A DNA stretch of 64,000 nt from Anaerolineales bacterium UBA6055. Its GTDB lineage: Bacteria > Chloroflexota > Anaerolineae > Aggregatilineales > Phototrophicaceae. The DNA lies in contig DIYL01000061.1 in NCBI GenBank assembly GCA_002428985.1, forward strand, positions 207,180 to 271,179. Reading direction: 5' to 3'. This document shows, one piece after another, positions 8,681 through 17,641 of the stretch; position 1 is the first letter of the stretch, and every line of letters starts with the position of its first letter. The notes below the pieces were generated by a model. That model was not told the origin of the DNA and made no database searches. It saw only the letters and a list, made by a program, of their open reading frames with translations. Both the position numbers and the translations under genes were made by a program.

Positions 8681-11600
8681 ATGAACAGTACTCAAGACCG
8701 CGTATATACCAATCGTCGCTATCTAGACGCTATCGATGACCATATCGTCATTTTTGATGGTGCGATGGGCACGAGTATTCAAAGTTATGATCTGACCGCT
8801 GAAGATTATGGTGGCGAATATCTCGAGGGATGCGTCGATTATCTGGTGATTACCCGCCCCGATGTTATCCGCGAAATTCATGAGTCATTTCTTGAAGTGG
8901 GTAGTGAAGCTGTAGAAACGGATACTTTCCGTGGCAATCGCTTGACATTAGGCGAATACGGGCTTGGTGATCGCGTGATTGAAATTAATAAGGCGGCGGC
9001 ACAAATCGCGCGTGAAGCCTGTGATAAATTTGAAAAAGCAACGGGTATCCCACGTTTTGTTGCGGGTAGTATGGGACCTAGCGGTAAGCTCCCATCAGGC
9101 AACGATCCTGATCTCAGTGACATCACCTTTGATGAACTCGCTGATCTATTTTATGAGCAAGCGCAGGGTTTAACCGAAGGTGGCGCCGATTTACTCTTGC
9201 TCGAAACCAGCCAAGATATTCTCGAAGTCAAAGCCGCTGTGCATGGCATCAATCGGTATTTTGAAGATAGTGGGAATCGCATTCCGCTACAGGTACAAAT
9301 TACACTCGATGTCAGCGGACGTATGTTATTCGGCACCGATATTGCCGGAGCAACCACCACACTCGAATCGCTTCCGATTGACATCCTTGGTATGAACTGC
9401 TCGACTGGGCCAGAATATATGCGTCAGCCAATCCAATATTTGATTGAACGCTCACGCTTCCCAATTAGTGTGCTACCGAATGCAGGCTTACCCATTAACG
9501 TTGATGGTGAAGCTGTTTACCCGATGGAACCCGAACCATTCAGCGAGATGGTCAGCGAATTTACACGCTGGGGTGTCAATATTGTGGGGGGATGCTGTGG
9601 TACACGCCCCGAACATCTGAGCAAGCTGTATCATAAAGTTCACGGTAAATCATACGAAGAGACACTCGCTGAAAATGCAGCTCGCCAAGCACCGAAACAA
9701 CGCGATGTCATCCACGAAGCACAGGCCTCGTCGGGTATGACTGCCACCCGCATGATGCAAGATCCGGGTCCGACACTCATTGGCGAGCGTGTGAACAGTC
9801 AAGGTAGCCGTAAAGTCAAACGCCTCTTACTGGAAGATGATTACGATAGCATCGTGCAGATCGCTGTCGGACAGGTCGAAAGTGGCGCACATATGCTCGA
9901 TGTGTGTGTGGCACTGACCGAACGTGAAGACGAAAAAGAACAGATGGAACAACTCGTCAAAAAGCTATCGATGGCGGTTGAAGTGCCTCTGATTATTGAC
10001 ACGACTGAAGCCGATGTCGCTGAAGCTGCTTTAGCCCTCTATCCGGGGCGTGGCATCATCAACGGTAATAATCTGGAAAATGGACGTGATCGCATCGATA
10101 CCATTCTACCGATTGCCAGAAAACATGGTTCTGCAGTTCTGTCGATGACCATTGATGAAGATGGTATGGCACATACCCACGAGAAAAAATTCGAGATTGC
10201 TAAACGCATCACAGAAATCGCGATTAACGAATACGGCATGTCACCCGAAGATTTAATTTTTGATGATCTGACCTTCCCGCTGACCACCGGACAAGAAGAA
10301 TTACGTAATGATGCCGTCGAAACGATTGAAGGCATCCGCATGATTAAAGAGCAGATTCCCGGTGTGATGACCGCTTTGGGGATTAGCAATGTCAGCTTTG
10401 GTGTCGGCAAGGCAGCGCGTGGTGTCTTGAACAGTGTGTTCTTGTTCCATGCCGTTAAAGCGGGTTTGGATATGGCGATTGTTAATCCAGCACATATCAC
10501 ACCCTATTCGGAAATTCCTGATGATCAGCGCAAAATTGCTGAGGATCTCATTTTTAACAGCGATGAGGACGCGCTACCACGCTTTATCCAATATTTTGAA
10601 GAAAACGACGTACAAATGGCGGGCAAAGAAGTCGTTGACCCGACCGCTGATATGACCAGCGAAGAAGCGATTCACTGGCAAATTGTACATCGTAAAAAAG
10701 AAGGCGTCGAAGCTCTGATTGATGATTGCCTGACCCGTCAGGACGCAGTTGGTGTATTGAATAATGTCTTACTTCCAGCGATGAAAGAAGTCGGCGACAA
10801 ATTCGGGGCTGGCGAGTTAATCCTACCGTTTGTGTTGCAATCCGCCGAAGCGATGAAAAAATCTGTCGCATACCTCGAGCAATTTATGGAAAAAGTTGAA
10901 GGCTCGACCAAAGGCACAGTCGTGTTGGCGACAGTCTACGGTGATGTACACGACATCGGCAAAAATCTTGTCAAGACGATTTTGACGAATAATGGCTACA
11001 CCGTCCATGATCTCGGCAAGCAAGTCCCAGCTAATACCATTATCGACAAAGCAATTGAGTATAACGCCGATGCAATCGGGTTGTCCGCATTGTTGGTGAG
11101 TACATCCAAGCAAATGCCATTGATTGTCAACGAACTCGGACGACGTGGATTAAAAATTCCGGTGTTGGTCGGTGGTGCGGCGATTAACCGTCGCTTTGGT
11201 CGTCGGATTTTGTTCCTTGATGGATCGGATGAAATTTATGACGCGGGTGTGTTCTACTGTAAGGATGCATTTGAAGGACTTGCTGTGATGGATAAGCTCG
11301 TCGACGATGCACAACGGTCGCAATTCCTTGACGAAGTCTTCAACGAGGCGTATGAAGAAATGAACCGCAAACCACGCCGTAAACGCGCGAGCCGTGGCAA
11401 TACTGTTCACAAGACAGTCAAAGATGCACCGACCCTGCCCGAACCACCATTCTGGGGGACACGCGTGATTCGTGAGATGCCGTTGGAAGTGGTGCTTCAA
11501 CATCTACATAAACCCGAATTGTTCCGTCTGTCATGGGGGGCAAAGAACACCCAAGGCGCAGAATGGGAAAAACTCGAAGCCGAATTTGAAGACCGTTTAG

Positions 11601-12235
11601 CGACGATGACAAAAGATGCACTTGCAAACGGCACACTCAATCCACAAGCAGTCTATGGCTATTTCCCCGTCAATAGCGATGGCGACGATTTGATCGTTTA
11701 TGACCCTGATGTGTATGCTGAATCGGGTGAAAAAGTCGAAAAAGCGCGTTTTAACTTCCCACGTCAAGATGCAGGTGAATACCTGTGCATCAGCGATTAT
11801 TTTGCAAGCGTTGAGACTGGCAACGTTGATGTGATGGTACTACAAACTGTAACTGTCGGCGAAGTCGCGACTGAAGAATTCGAACGCCTGCAAACTGCTG
11901 ATAACTATAGTGAAGCCTACTTCTTCCACGGACTCGCTGTTCAAGCTGCGGAAGCGACAGCCAACTACCTGACGAAATTGGTAGAGGGGCAGTTGGGTAT
12001 TGCTGAGGGACAAGGCAAACGCTATAGCTGGGGATACCCCGCATGCCCTGATTTAGAAGACCATCAAGTTGTCATTGATCTGATGCCACAGGTCGCTAAC
12101 GAAATCAGCATGACGCTAACCGAGTCGTTCCAATGGGTGCCAGAACAAAGCACGGCGGCCATCTTCACGCATCACCCCGATGCAAAATACTACAGCGTCG
12201 GCAACCTCGACCGCGCCGAGCGCATTTTGGGATAA
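8681..12235 (+). CDS. metH: Cobalamin-dependent methionine synthase
   Basis: Methylates homocysteine to methionine using 5-methyltetrahydrofolate and enzyme-bound methylcobalamin. All four modules are present in 1184 aa (E. coli MetH is about 1227). The homocysteine domain has zinc ligands in LGMNCSTGP (about Cys240) and GGCCGTRPEH (about Cys304/305). The pterin domain begins near GERVNSQGS (about residue 368). The B12 cap and Rossmann domain carries GDVHDIGKN with the axial ligand His757. The C-terminal reactivation domain has RYSWGYPACPDLEDH and the closing HPDAKYYSVG. The start follows GAAGGAG. A terminator hairpin follows, and an SAH/MTA deaminase-like gene lies 2 kb downstream, in keeping with the methyl cycle. 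Confidence 0.98.
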   Translation: MNSTQDRVYTNRRYLDAIDDHIVIFDGAMGTSIQSYDLTAEDYGGEYLEGCVDYLVITRPDVIREIHESFLEVGSEAVETDTFRGNRLTLGEYGLGDRVIEINKAAAQIAREACDKFEKATGIPRFVAGSMGPSGKLPSGNDPDLSDITFDELADLFYEQAQGLTEGGADLLLLETSQDILEVKAAVHGINRYFEDSGNRIPLQVQITLDVSGRMLFGTDIAGATTTLESLPIDILGMNCSTGPEYMRQPIQYLIERSRFPISVLPNAGLPINVDGEAVYPMEPEPFSEMVSEFTRWGVNIVGGCCGTRPEHLSKLYHKVHGKSYEETLAENAARQAPKQRDVIHEAQASSGMTATRMMQDPGPTLIGERVNSQGSRKVKRLLLEDDYDSIVQIAVGQVESGAHMLDVCVALTEREDEKEQMEQLVKKLSMAVEVPLIIDTTEADVAEAALALYPGRGIINGNNLENGRDRIDTILPIARKHGSAVLSMTIDEDGMAHTHEKKFEIAKRITEIAINEYGMSPEDLIFDDLTFPLTTGQEELRNDAVETIEGIRMIKEQIPGVMTALGISNVSFGVGKAARGVLNSVFLFHAVKAGLDMAIVNPAHITPYSEIPDDQRKIAEDLIFNSDEDALPRFIQYFEENDVQMAGKEVVDPTADMTSEEAIHWQIVHRKKEGVEALIDDCLTRQDAVGVLNNVLLPAMKEVGDKFGAGELILPFVLQSAEAMKKSVAYLEQFMEKVEGSTKGTVVLATVYGDVHDIGKNLVKTILTNNGYTVHDLGKQVPANTIIDKAIEYNADAIGLSALLVSTSKQMPLIVNELGRRGLKIPVLVGGAAINRRFGRRILFLDGSDEIYDAGVFYCKDAFEGLAVMDKLVDDAQRSQFLDEVFNEAYEEMNRKPRRKRASRGNTVHKTVKDAPTLPEPPFWGTRVIREMPLEVVLQHLHKPELFRLSWGAKNTQGAEWEKLEAEFEDRLATMTKDALANGTLNPQAVYGYFPVNSDGDDLIVYDPDVYAESGEKVEKARFNFPRQDAGEYLCISDYFASVETGNVDVMVLQTVTVGEVATEEFERLQTADNYSEAYFFHGLAVQAAEATANYLTKLVEGQLGIAEGQGKRYSWGYPACPDLEDHQVVIDLMPQVANEISMTLTESFQWVPEQSTAAIFTHHPDAKYYSVGNLDRAERILG

Positions 12236-12244
12236 CCGCAAATA

Positions 12245-12298
12245 GTACAGATGGCAGAGCAACTAAGCTCTGCCTGTAGTACCAGTTTTATCTCTTTT
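12245..12298 (+). terminator. Terminator-like hairpin after metH
   Basis: GGCAGAGC pairs with GCTCTGCC, with outer GTAC arms at 12245 and 12279, followed by TTTTATCTCTTTT. Confidence 0.65.
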
Positions 12299-12362
12299 AA
12301 TAGCAAATAAGGCTTTTTGTAAAAATAGTAAGCATGTATACTTAATTTATCGTAAAAGATTA

Positions 12363-13007
12363 ATGAGTAATATTATGACTGACTATCCGTATATGAATTC
12401 GACTAGGAAAGTGGAAGACTTTTTCAATAAAATTCAAAAGATGGGTATACCTGATACGATTACAACCAAATGGTTGCCATCTATTGGGTTTAAATCAACT
12501 AATGATAGACCAATTGTGAAAATTGTTAAGTTTATAGGATTTGCAAATAGCTCTGGTCAGCCTACTACAAGATGGCAATCGTATCGTGATCAAAACCAAT
12601 CTAAGCGGATTATGGCTCAGGGTATTCTAGAAGGTTATTCTGAACTCTTTGAACAATATCCCGATGCTTACCAACGTAATGACGAAGATTTGAAAAATTA
12701 CTTTCGTGCCAACTCCACGGCAGGTGAACAGGTAATCACATATACATTAGGTACATTCAAAATATTATGCTCATTAGCAGACTTTAGCCAGAATGGTTCA
12801 AAATCGGAAGAAGAACCTCAGAACTTTTTGGATGCAGAGAATCAATCTAATATGCCCTTACCTTCGTCTGTAGCCTCACATCAATCAGGTAAACCATCAC
12901 TGCACATTGATGTTCAAATTCATATTGATTCTGATGCAACACCAGAGCAAATTGATCAGATTTTCAAGAGTATGGCAAAACATCTATATGACAAAGACAC
13001 TGACTAG
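12363..13007 (+). CDS. DUF5343-family protein
   Basis: Protein of 214 aa. The first 120 residues have the pattern I associate with DUF5343: YPYMNSTRKVEDFFNKIQ, then a winged-helix-like stretch (IPDTITTKWLPSIGFKS), then VKFIGFANSSGQPTTRW. A variable acidic linker leads to a short conserved-looking C-terminal strand and helix (HIDVQIHIDSDATPEQIDQ). Function is unknown; members tend to occur in accessory or defence-like contexts. It is the first gene of an AT-rich trio, five bases upstream of the HEPN-like gene. The start could also be the ATG at 12375. Confidence 0.75.
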   Translation: MSNIMTDYPYMNSTRKVEDFFNKIQKMGIPDTITTKWLPSIGFKSTNDRPIVKIVKFIGFANSSGQPTTRWQSYRDQNQSKRIMAQGILEGYSELFEQYPDAYQRNDEDLKNYFRANSTAGEQVITYTLGTFKILCSLADFSQNGSKSEEEPQNFLDAENQSNMPLPSSVASHQSGKPSLHIDVQIHIDSDATPEQIDQIFKSMAKHLYDKDTD

Positions 13008-13012
13008 AACTT

Positions 13013-13531
13013 ATGAATGATTTTGTAAAACAATCTCTTCAAATAGCACAGAATATCCAACAGAATGTAGATGAGCATTTCAAGCCGCCTGCTCAAGGAG
13101 AGAAAGCTAGGACTAATCAGGTTATTGATGCTGTTCTTGTTAAAGATACCGAAATTTATTTGGAAAAAGTCGTTAACCAAATTAATGGGGCATATGAGCA
13201 TGGTTGGTATGATGCTTGTGCTGTATTGCTTCGTCGATTGATCGAAACTCTGATAATTGAGATGTATGAAGCCCACCAAATTGATCATAAAATAAAGGAT
13301 AGTCAGGGTAATTTCATTACACTGAAACATCTTATCGTTCAAGCTACTCAAGAGAAAAAATGGAATTTAGGGAGAAAAGGAAAGCATCTTGAGGCGCTAA
13401 AAGCGTTAGGCGATTTATCGGCTCATAATCGTAGATTCATCGCTGTTCGCTCGGATATAGAAAAACTAATTCCAAACATCAGAATTGTTGTTCAAGAACT
13501 CGTAACATTAGCAAACTTAAAGAAGACATAG
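13013..13531 (+). CDS. HEPN/DUF4145-like protein
   Basis: All-helical protein of 172 aa. The segment YDACAVLLRRLIETLIIEMY, followed later by LKALGDLSAHNRR, matches the DUF4145/HEPN-like pattern of a helical bundle ending in a G-(N/D)-x-x-A-H motif. HEPN proteins include RNases and toxins, but the exact Arg-X4-6-His catalytic motif is not clear here, so activity is uncertain. It starts five bases after the DUF5343 stop and ends seven bases before the TTG of the Uma2-like gene, which indicates one transcript. The most economical reading is a partner of the DUF5343 protein. Confidence 0.7.
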   Translation: MNDFVKQSLQIAQNIQQNVDEHFKPPAQGEKARTNQVIDAVLVKDTEIYLEKVVNQINGAYEHGWYDACAVLLRRLIETLIIEMYEAHQIDHKIKDSQGNFITLKHLIVQATQEKKWNLGRKGKHLEALKALGDLSAHNRRFIAVRSDIEKLIPNIRIVVQELVTLANLKKT

Positions 13532-13538
13532 ATTAAAC

Positions 13539-14078
13539 TTGGCTTACTCAAAGACAAAAGTTAATGAGTTTAGAATTTTCCTTCATAAAAACTCTCTAAG
13601 ATTATATGAACTCATCAATGGCGAGATTGTGGAAATTGATAATTCGCCATTAAGTGGCATCCTTATAATCAGTATTGCTACAGAGATTAAACAATATCTA
13701 AGGCTGAATCCAATTGGATATGTTGGAGCATTTGTACATCATTATATACAAAGTGAATCGTATAATGTACGGATGCCAGCATTGTCGTTTCGACAAATTA
13801 CATCTGATGAGATCGTCAAAGCGGGATTTGTGCCGACTATGCCAGACCTCGCGATAGAGATTAAATCTCCATCGGATACCTACACCCTCATGCGGGATAA
13901 AGCCAAATATTATTTGGAAAATGGGACACGTCTCGTTTGGTTGGTGTATCCTGAAAAGAAATTTATTGAAGTCTATCGCAAAGATGCCGACATCGATTTT
14001 ATGACTGTAGATGACACATTATCCGGATACGATGTTCTGCCAGAGTTTGAGTTAGCAGTTTCTGATATTTTCCCTTAA
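13539..14078 (+). CDS. Uma2-family (DUF820) endonuclease-like protein
   Basis: Restriction-endonuclease-fold protein of 179 aa from the Uma2 family, which is abundant in Cyanobacteria and Chloroflexota. It has the N-terminal RLYELINGEIVEI, the PD-(D/E)XK core in MPDLAIEIKSPSD and the usual C-terminal segment VWLVYPEKKFIEVYR. The active-site residues Asp, Glu and Lys are intact. I start at TTG 13539, seven bases after the upstream stop, because no in-frame ATG precedes the conserved part. The physiological role of the family is unknown. It may belong to the DUF5343/HEPN module or be a passenger. Confidence 0.85.
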   Translation: MAYSKTKVNEFRIFLHKNSLRLYELINGEIVEIDNSPLSGILIISIATEIKQYLRLNPIGYVGAFVHHYIQSESYNVRMPALSFRQITSDEIVKAGFVPTMPDLAIEIKSPSDTYTLMRDKAKYYLENGTRLVWLVYPEKKFIEVYRKDADIDFMTVDDTLSGYDVLPEFELAVSDIFP

Positions 14079-14173
14079 CTGTTTTAGCAATTTCGATTGC
14101 GCCACATTTGCCAGTATCCGTTTGATTCTATATGATGGCTGTATGTCTATAGATGCTGACAAGGAACAGACAC

Positions 14174-15538
14174 ATGGCCAAATACCTACTCACGAATGCA
14201 AATATTATCACCATGAATGCCGAACGACATCATTATCGCGATGGCGCAATTCTGATTGAAGACGATCAGATTATCAACATTGGGACATCTGCTGATCTGA
14301 CGCAAGACCTCGACCCCGATGTCGAATTAATAGATTTTGAGGGGCGTTGGATTTTACCCGGATTTATCAATACGCATGTTCATACATCGCAACAGCTCGG
14401 ACGGGGTTTGGCAGATGATGTCGATTTGCTGACGTGGTTGCGCGGTCGGATTTGGCCCTACGAAAGCAATCTTACACTGGAGGATAGTTATGTTAGTTCG
14501 CTATTGTGTGGCATCGAGCAAATTCGAAGCGGGGTGACTTGTTTTGCCGAAGCAGGTGGACAACATGTGGCGGGCATGGTCAAAGCTGTTGATGAATTAG
14601 GCATCCGTGCGACACTCACAAAGTCATGCATGGATATGGGTGAAGGTCTCCCCGAAGTCTGGCAACTAAACACCCAAGAACTGCTTGATATTCAAGTTAG
14701 CCATTATGAAAAATGGCATAACAGTGCTGACGGTCGCATCAAGATGTGGTTCGGATTGCGCACGATTTTTAATAACTCCGACGACCTCATCGTACGTTCA
14801 AAAGCCCTCGCCGATGAATATGGTGTGAGTGTTCATATGCACATGGCAGAAATCCCCGAAGAAAATGAATATTCGCGGGCGACACGCGGCACATCAACCG
14901 TCACGCACCTCAATAATTTGGGAATCCTTGATAGCAATTTGCTAGCAGTACATTGTGTGTGGATGACAGATGACGAAATCCAGATGTTTGCTGATAATGA
15001 TGTCAAAGTATCGCATAATCCAGCAGCCGCGATGAAAGTCCTCGGTTTTGCAAAAATCCCAGAAATGATCGATGCAGGTATTTGTGTCACAATTGGCACC
15101 GATGGCGCACCCGCTAATAATCGTATGACACTGATTGATGAGATGTGGTTAACCTCGCTTATTCATAAAGGACGCTTGCTCGACCCTCAAACGATGCCAG
15201 CCGAAACGATCTTAACGATGGCGACATGTGACGGTGCACGGGCACTCAATTGGGATGATGAAATCGGGTCGTTAGAAGTCGGCAAAAAAGCCGATCTCAT
15301 TGTGATTAATCCCAACACAGCAACGATGTTACCCTTACATGATGATGTGGCGAGTATGGTGTATGCTCTCCGTCAGCATAATGTCGAAAGTGTCATGGTC
15401 AATGGTAAATGGGTGATGTGGGAGCAAGTCATACAGACCGTGAATGAAGCCAAGATTTTAGAGCAAGCTAAACAACACGCATCAGCGATTTATGAACGGG
15501 CGGGTATCCAAATACCAAACCGCTTTACTGTGATTTGA
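14174..15538 (+). CDS. Amidohydrolase, SAH/MTA deaminase-like (AtzA/TrzN/MtaD group)
   Basis: Zinc-dependent aminohydrolase that probably deaminates 5'-methylthioadenosine or S-adenosylhomocysteine, or a related purine or triazine. Metal ligands are visible in order: His68 and His70 (THVHTSQQLGRGLADD), His in VHMHMAEIPEE, His in AVHCVWMTDDE and Asp in GTDGAPANN. The composite beta-sandwich domain is formed by the N- and C-terminal ends (IGSLEVGKKADLIVI). AAGGAA precedes the ATG at 14174; an upstream ATG at 14153 is less likely. Its position on the same strand as metH supports a role in SAM recycling, though specificity within this group cannot be read from sequence alone. Confidence 0.85.
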   Translation: MAKYLLTNANIITMNAERHHYRDGAILIEDDQIINIGTSADLTQDLDPDVELIDFEGRWILPGFINTHVHTSQQLGRGLADDVDLLTWLRGRIWPYESNLTLEDSYVSSLLCGIEQIRSGVTCFAEAGGQHVAGMVKAVDELGIRATLTKSCMDMGEGLPEVWQLNTQELLDIQVSHYEKWHNSADGRIKMWFGLRTIFNNSDDLIVRSKALADEYGVSVHMHMAEIPEENEYSRATRGTSTVTHLNNLGILDSNLLAVHCVWMTDDEIQMFADNDVKVSHNPAAAMKVLGFAKIPEMIDAGICVTIGTDGAPANNRMTLIDEMWLTSLIHKGRLLDPQTMPAETILTMATCDGARALNWDDEIGSLEVGKKADLIVINPNTATMLPLHDDVASMVYALRQHNVESVMVNGKWVMWEQVIQTVNEAKILEQAKQHASAIYERAGIQIPNRFTVI

Positions 15539-15650
15539 TGCTAGAGTTGTGTTTATACGATGCCTCATGCCAATACTAACATTGAATAGTAGCAAATTTA
15601 ATCTGAAAATAGGACAATAGATTCAAATATATTTTATGAGGATATTGAGT

Positions 15651-16457
15651 ATGAATACAGATTTAACACAAGAACAAATTGATGCTTACCAGAATGACGG
15701 GTTTGTCGTCATTGATGATTTTCTTACTAATGAAGAACTTGAAACATGGCGCATGTATGTCGACGAAGCGATTGCTGGACGGGCAAATCGTAAACTAGCG
15801 GATGGTCGGCTGACCGATGGTGATGCGTATTATGATAAAGTATTTGTCCAGCGGATTAACCTCTGGCAAGATCACGACGGGATGCGTGAGTTAATGCATG
15901 ATGCCAATCTCGGACGTATGGCAGCGACCCTTGCAGGTGTCGATGGTATTCGCATCTGGCACGATCAAGCGCTTGTCAAAATGCCTTGGGGCAATCCAAC
16001 TGGTTGGCATCTGGATAATCCCTATTGGTCATTTTCATCACGCAATTCAATTAGTATTTGGGTCGCATTGGATGATGTCACGGTTCATAATGGCGGTTTA
16101 TACTTCATCCCTGAATCCCATAAAACTGCGACATTCGATAATACCGACATTGGTCAAAATATAGGTGACCTCTTCGAAATCTATACGGATTGGGCAGATA
16201 AAGAAGCGGTATCCGCACCAATGGAAGCGGGTTCATGCTCGTTTCATAATGGGTTGGTTGCGCATGGTGCCGGCGCAAATATGACACCTGGCAAACGTCG
16301 CGCGATGACCTGTGCCTATATGCCGGATGGCAGCACATTCAACGGCAAACAGAATATTCTGCCACCTGATATTTTTGAGAAATTGACGGTAGGTGATGTG
16401 CTTGACAATGATACGTTAAACCCCTTAATTTACCACAAAGATTGGGATGCATCATAA
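15651..16457 (+). CDS. Phytanoyl-CoA dioxygenase (PhyH) family protein
   Basis: Non-haem Fe(II)/2-oxoglutarate-dependent oxygenase. The iron ligands are His120 and Asp122 in GWHLDNPYW and His205 in VAHGAGAN; the Arg of KRRAMTCAYM is placed to bind 2-oxoglutarate. The N-terminus LTQEQIDAYQNDGFVVIDDF is typical of the family. I start at ATG 15651, which has a GAGG element upstream, instead of 15636. Bacterial PhyH proteins hydroxylate many small molecules, so the substrate is open. It appears to be monocistronic. Confidence 0.9.
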   Translation: MNTDLTQEQIDAYQNDGFVVIDDFLTNEELETWRMYVDEAIAGRANRKLADGRLTDGDAYYDKVFVQRINLWQDHDGMRELMHDANLGRMAATLAGVDGIRIWHDQALVKMPWGNPTGWHLDNPYWSFSSRNSISIWVALDDVTVHNGGLYFIPESHKTATFDNTDIGQNIGDLFEIYTDWADKEAVSAPMEAGSCSFHNGLVAHGAGANMTPGKRRAMTCAYMPDGSTFNGKQNILPPDIFEKLTVGDVLDNDTLNPLIYHKDWDAS

Positions 16458-16507
16458 GGCGTTGAATAGTTTTTAGCGTTTTGTTCGATCAAGCTTTGTA
16501 TTGATAA

Positions 16508-16562
16508 CTGTAGGGTCTATTGTATGCCGTTAAATGATCGGCGTATTGTATTGACCCTACAG
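16508..16562. repeat. 55-bp palindromic element between convergent genes
   Basis: The ends CTGTAGGGTC and GACCCTACAG are perfect inverted repeats. An imperfect inner stem (TATGCCG with CGGCGTA) surrounds a short loop. It lacks a T-tract. It may act as a bidirectional terminator, or be another member of the GTAGGG-ended repeat group seen at 8580-8633. Confidence 0.7.
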
Positions 16563-16583
16563 GATAATTGACGATGTGAAGAC

Positions 16584-17018
16584 CTACATCTCATCACGAG
16601 TTTGTAGAAAAAATGCTTTCTTGAGGTTGGGCAGGGTGAAATCAAATCCGCAAGCTTTGAAGAACTCTTCGGCAGCACTGATCGCCATAATTTCGTAAAT
16701 ACCCTCTTTTTGAGCTAGCTCGACACAAGCTGTGACCAGCTTTTTACCAATGCCAAGCCCCTGTGTATTTGGATCTACCGCAAGACTCCGAATCTCACAC
16801 AATTTTTTGTTATAAATTTCAAGAGCAGCGCATCCGACAATCCTACCATCTACCTGTGCGATAAAAAATGTATCGAGGAAATCTTCCAATTCATCAAATG
16901 TGCGCGGTAGTAAATCACCTTCTGCGACAAACGGCTTGATAAAATCGGATAGTTCGGTCAGGTCGGTTGGAATGGCTTTACGGACAATTACTTCGGACAA
17001 GATTTGTTTTCCTATCAT
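16584..17018 (-). CDS. GNAT N-acetyltransferase (ArgA-like)
   Basis: Single-domain acetyl-CoA-dependent acetyltransferase, 144 aa. The acetyl-CoA pyrophosphate loop is NTQGLGIGKKL, preceded by the beta-strand CEIRSLAVDP. The overall pattern, including EFFKACGFDF near the end, resembles the short N-acetylglutamate synthase-type GNATs used in arginine biosynthesis. No arginine genes are nearby, so that role is only a possibility. Confidence 0.85.
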   Translation of the reverse strand: MIGKQILSEVIVRKAIPTDLTELSDFIKPFVAEGDLLPRTFDELEDFLDTFFIAQVDGRIVGCAALEIYNKKLCEIRSLAVDPNTQGLGIGKKLVTACVELAQKEGIYEIMAISAAEEFFKACGFDFTLPNLKKAFFLQTRDEM

Positions 17019-17263
17019 ATGTCTCCCTAGATGACTGTATCCCCATAGTGTATCAAGGTTTACTATTTTGAGTAGTTAGGGTTTCATTGTCTTACTGTCT
17101 GTTGCTTTTAAAGTTTATCATTTCGATATATCATGACACCATGTTAAACGTAAACCATAATGTAGTCATTAGTCACGCACAACTTAAATTTCGTGGAGTT
17201 GGTGTGCTATCATCAACTGTATAAGCTACTGATGACTGTAAGCTACGAGCTAGAACGACACAT

Positions 17264-17641
17264 ATGAGACGATTTTTTACATCATTAATCATCGGCTTGG
17301 TCTTGGGGGCACTGATTGGACTCTACTTCGGTTGGGTACAATTCCCAGTCGAATTTATTGATAGCCCTATGAGTGACCTTGATCGGGTTTATCTGGATGA
17401 ATACACGGTCATGATTGCATCCGGTTATCAATTTGACCAAGACGGACTTGGTGCGGTTGAGCGCCTGCGTCGGTTAGGTGTGGACAATGTACCAGAATAT
17501 GTCCAAAGCACAACTGAACGCTTTATCACCAATTCCCGTGATTTGAATGATATTCGCTTACTTGTAAATCTATCCAATGGACTCGGACGACTGACACCAA
17601 TTATGGAACCGTTCCTTGATTTGACAGGAGGTGGGTCATGA
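17264..17641 (+). CDS. Small membrane-anchored protein, related to the next gene
   Basis: Protein of 125 aa with an N-terminal transmembrane segment (LIIGLVLGALIGLYFGWV) and a soluble helical domain. The layout of membrane segment, Pro-containing turn, then a Tyr-Leu helix that begins a helical repeat matches residues about 35-130 of the downstream protein, so the two look like tandem relatives. Its stop overlaps the next start (ATGA), which indicates coupled translation. Family unknown; probably a subunit of a membrane complex. Confidence 0.75.
   Translation: MRRFFTSLIIGLVLGALIGLYFGWVQFPVEFIDSPMSDLDRVYLDEYTVMIASGYQFDQDGLGAVERLRRLGVDNVPEYVQSTTERFITNSRDLNDIRLLVNLSNGLGRLTPIMEPFLDLTGGGS

Noticed and set aside
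10039..10500. 153-codon antisense frame inside metH
   Set aside because: It is a shadow of the metH coding frame, rich in Ser/Pro/Ile, with no ribosome site.
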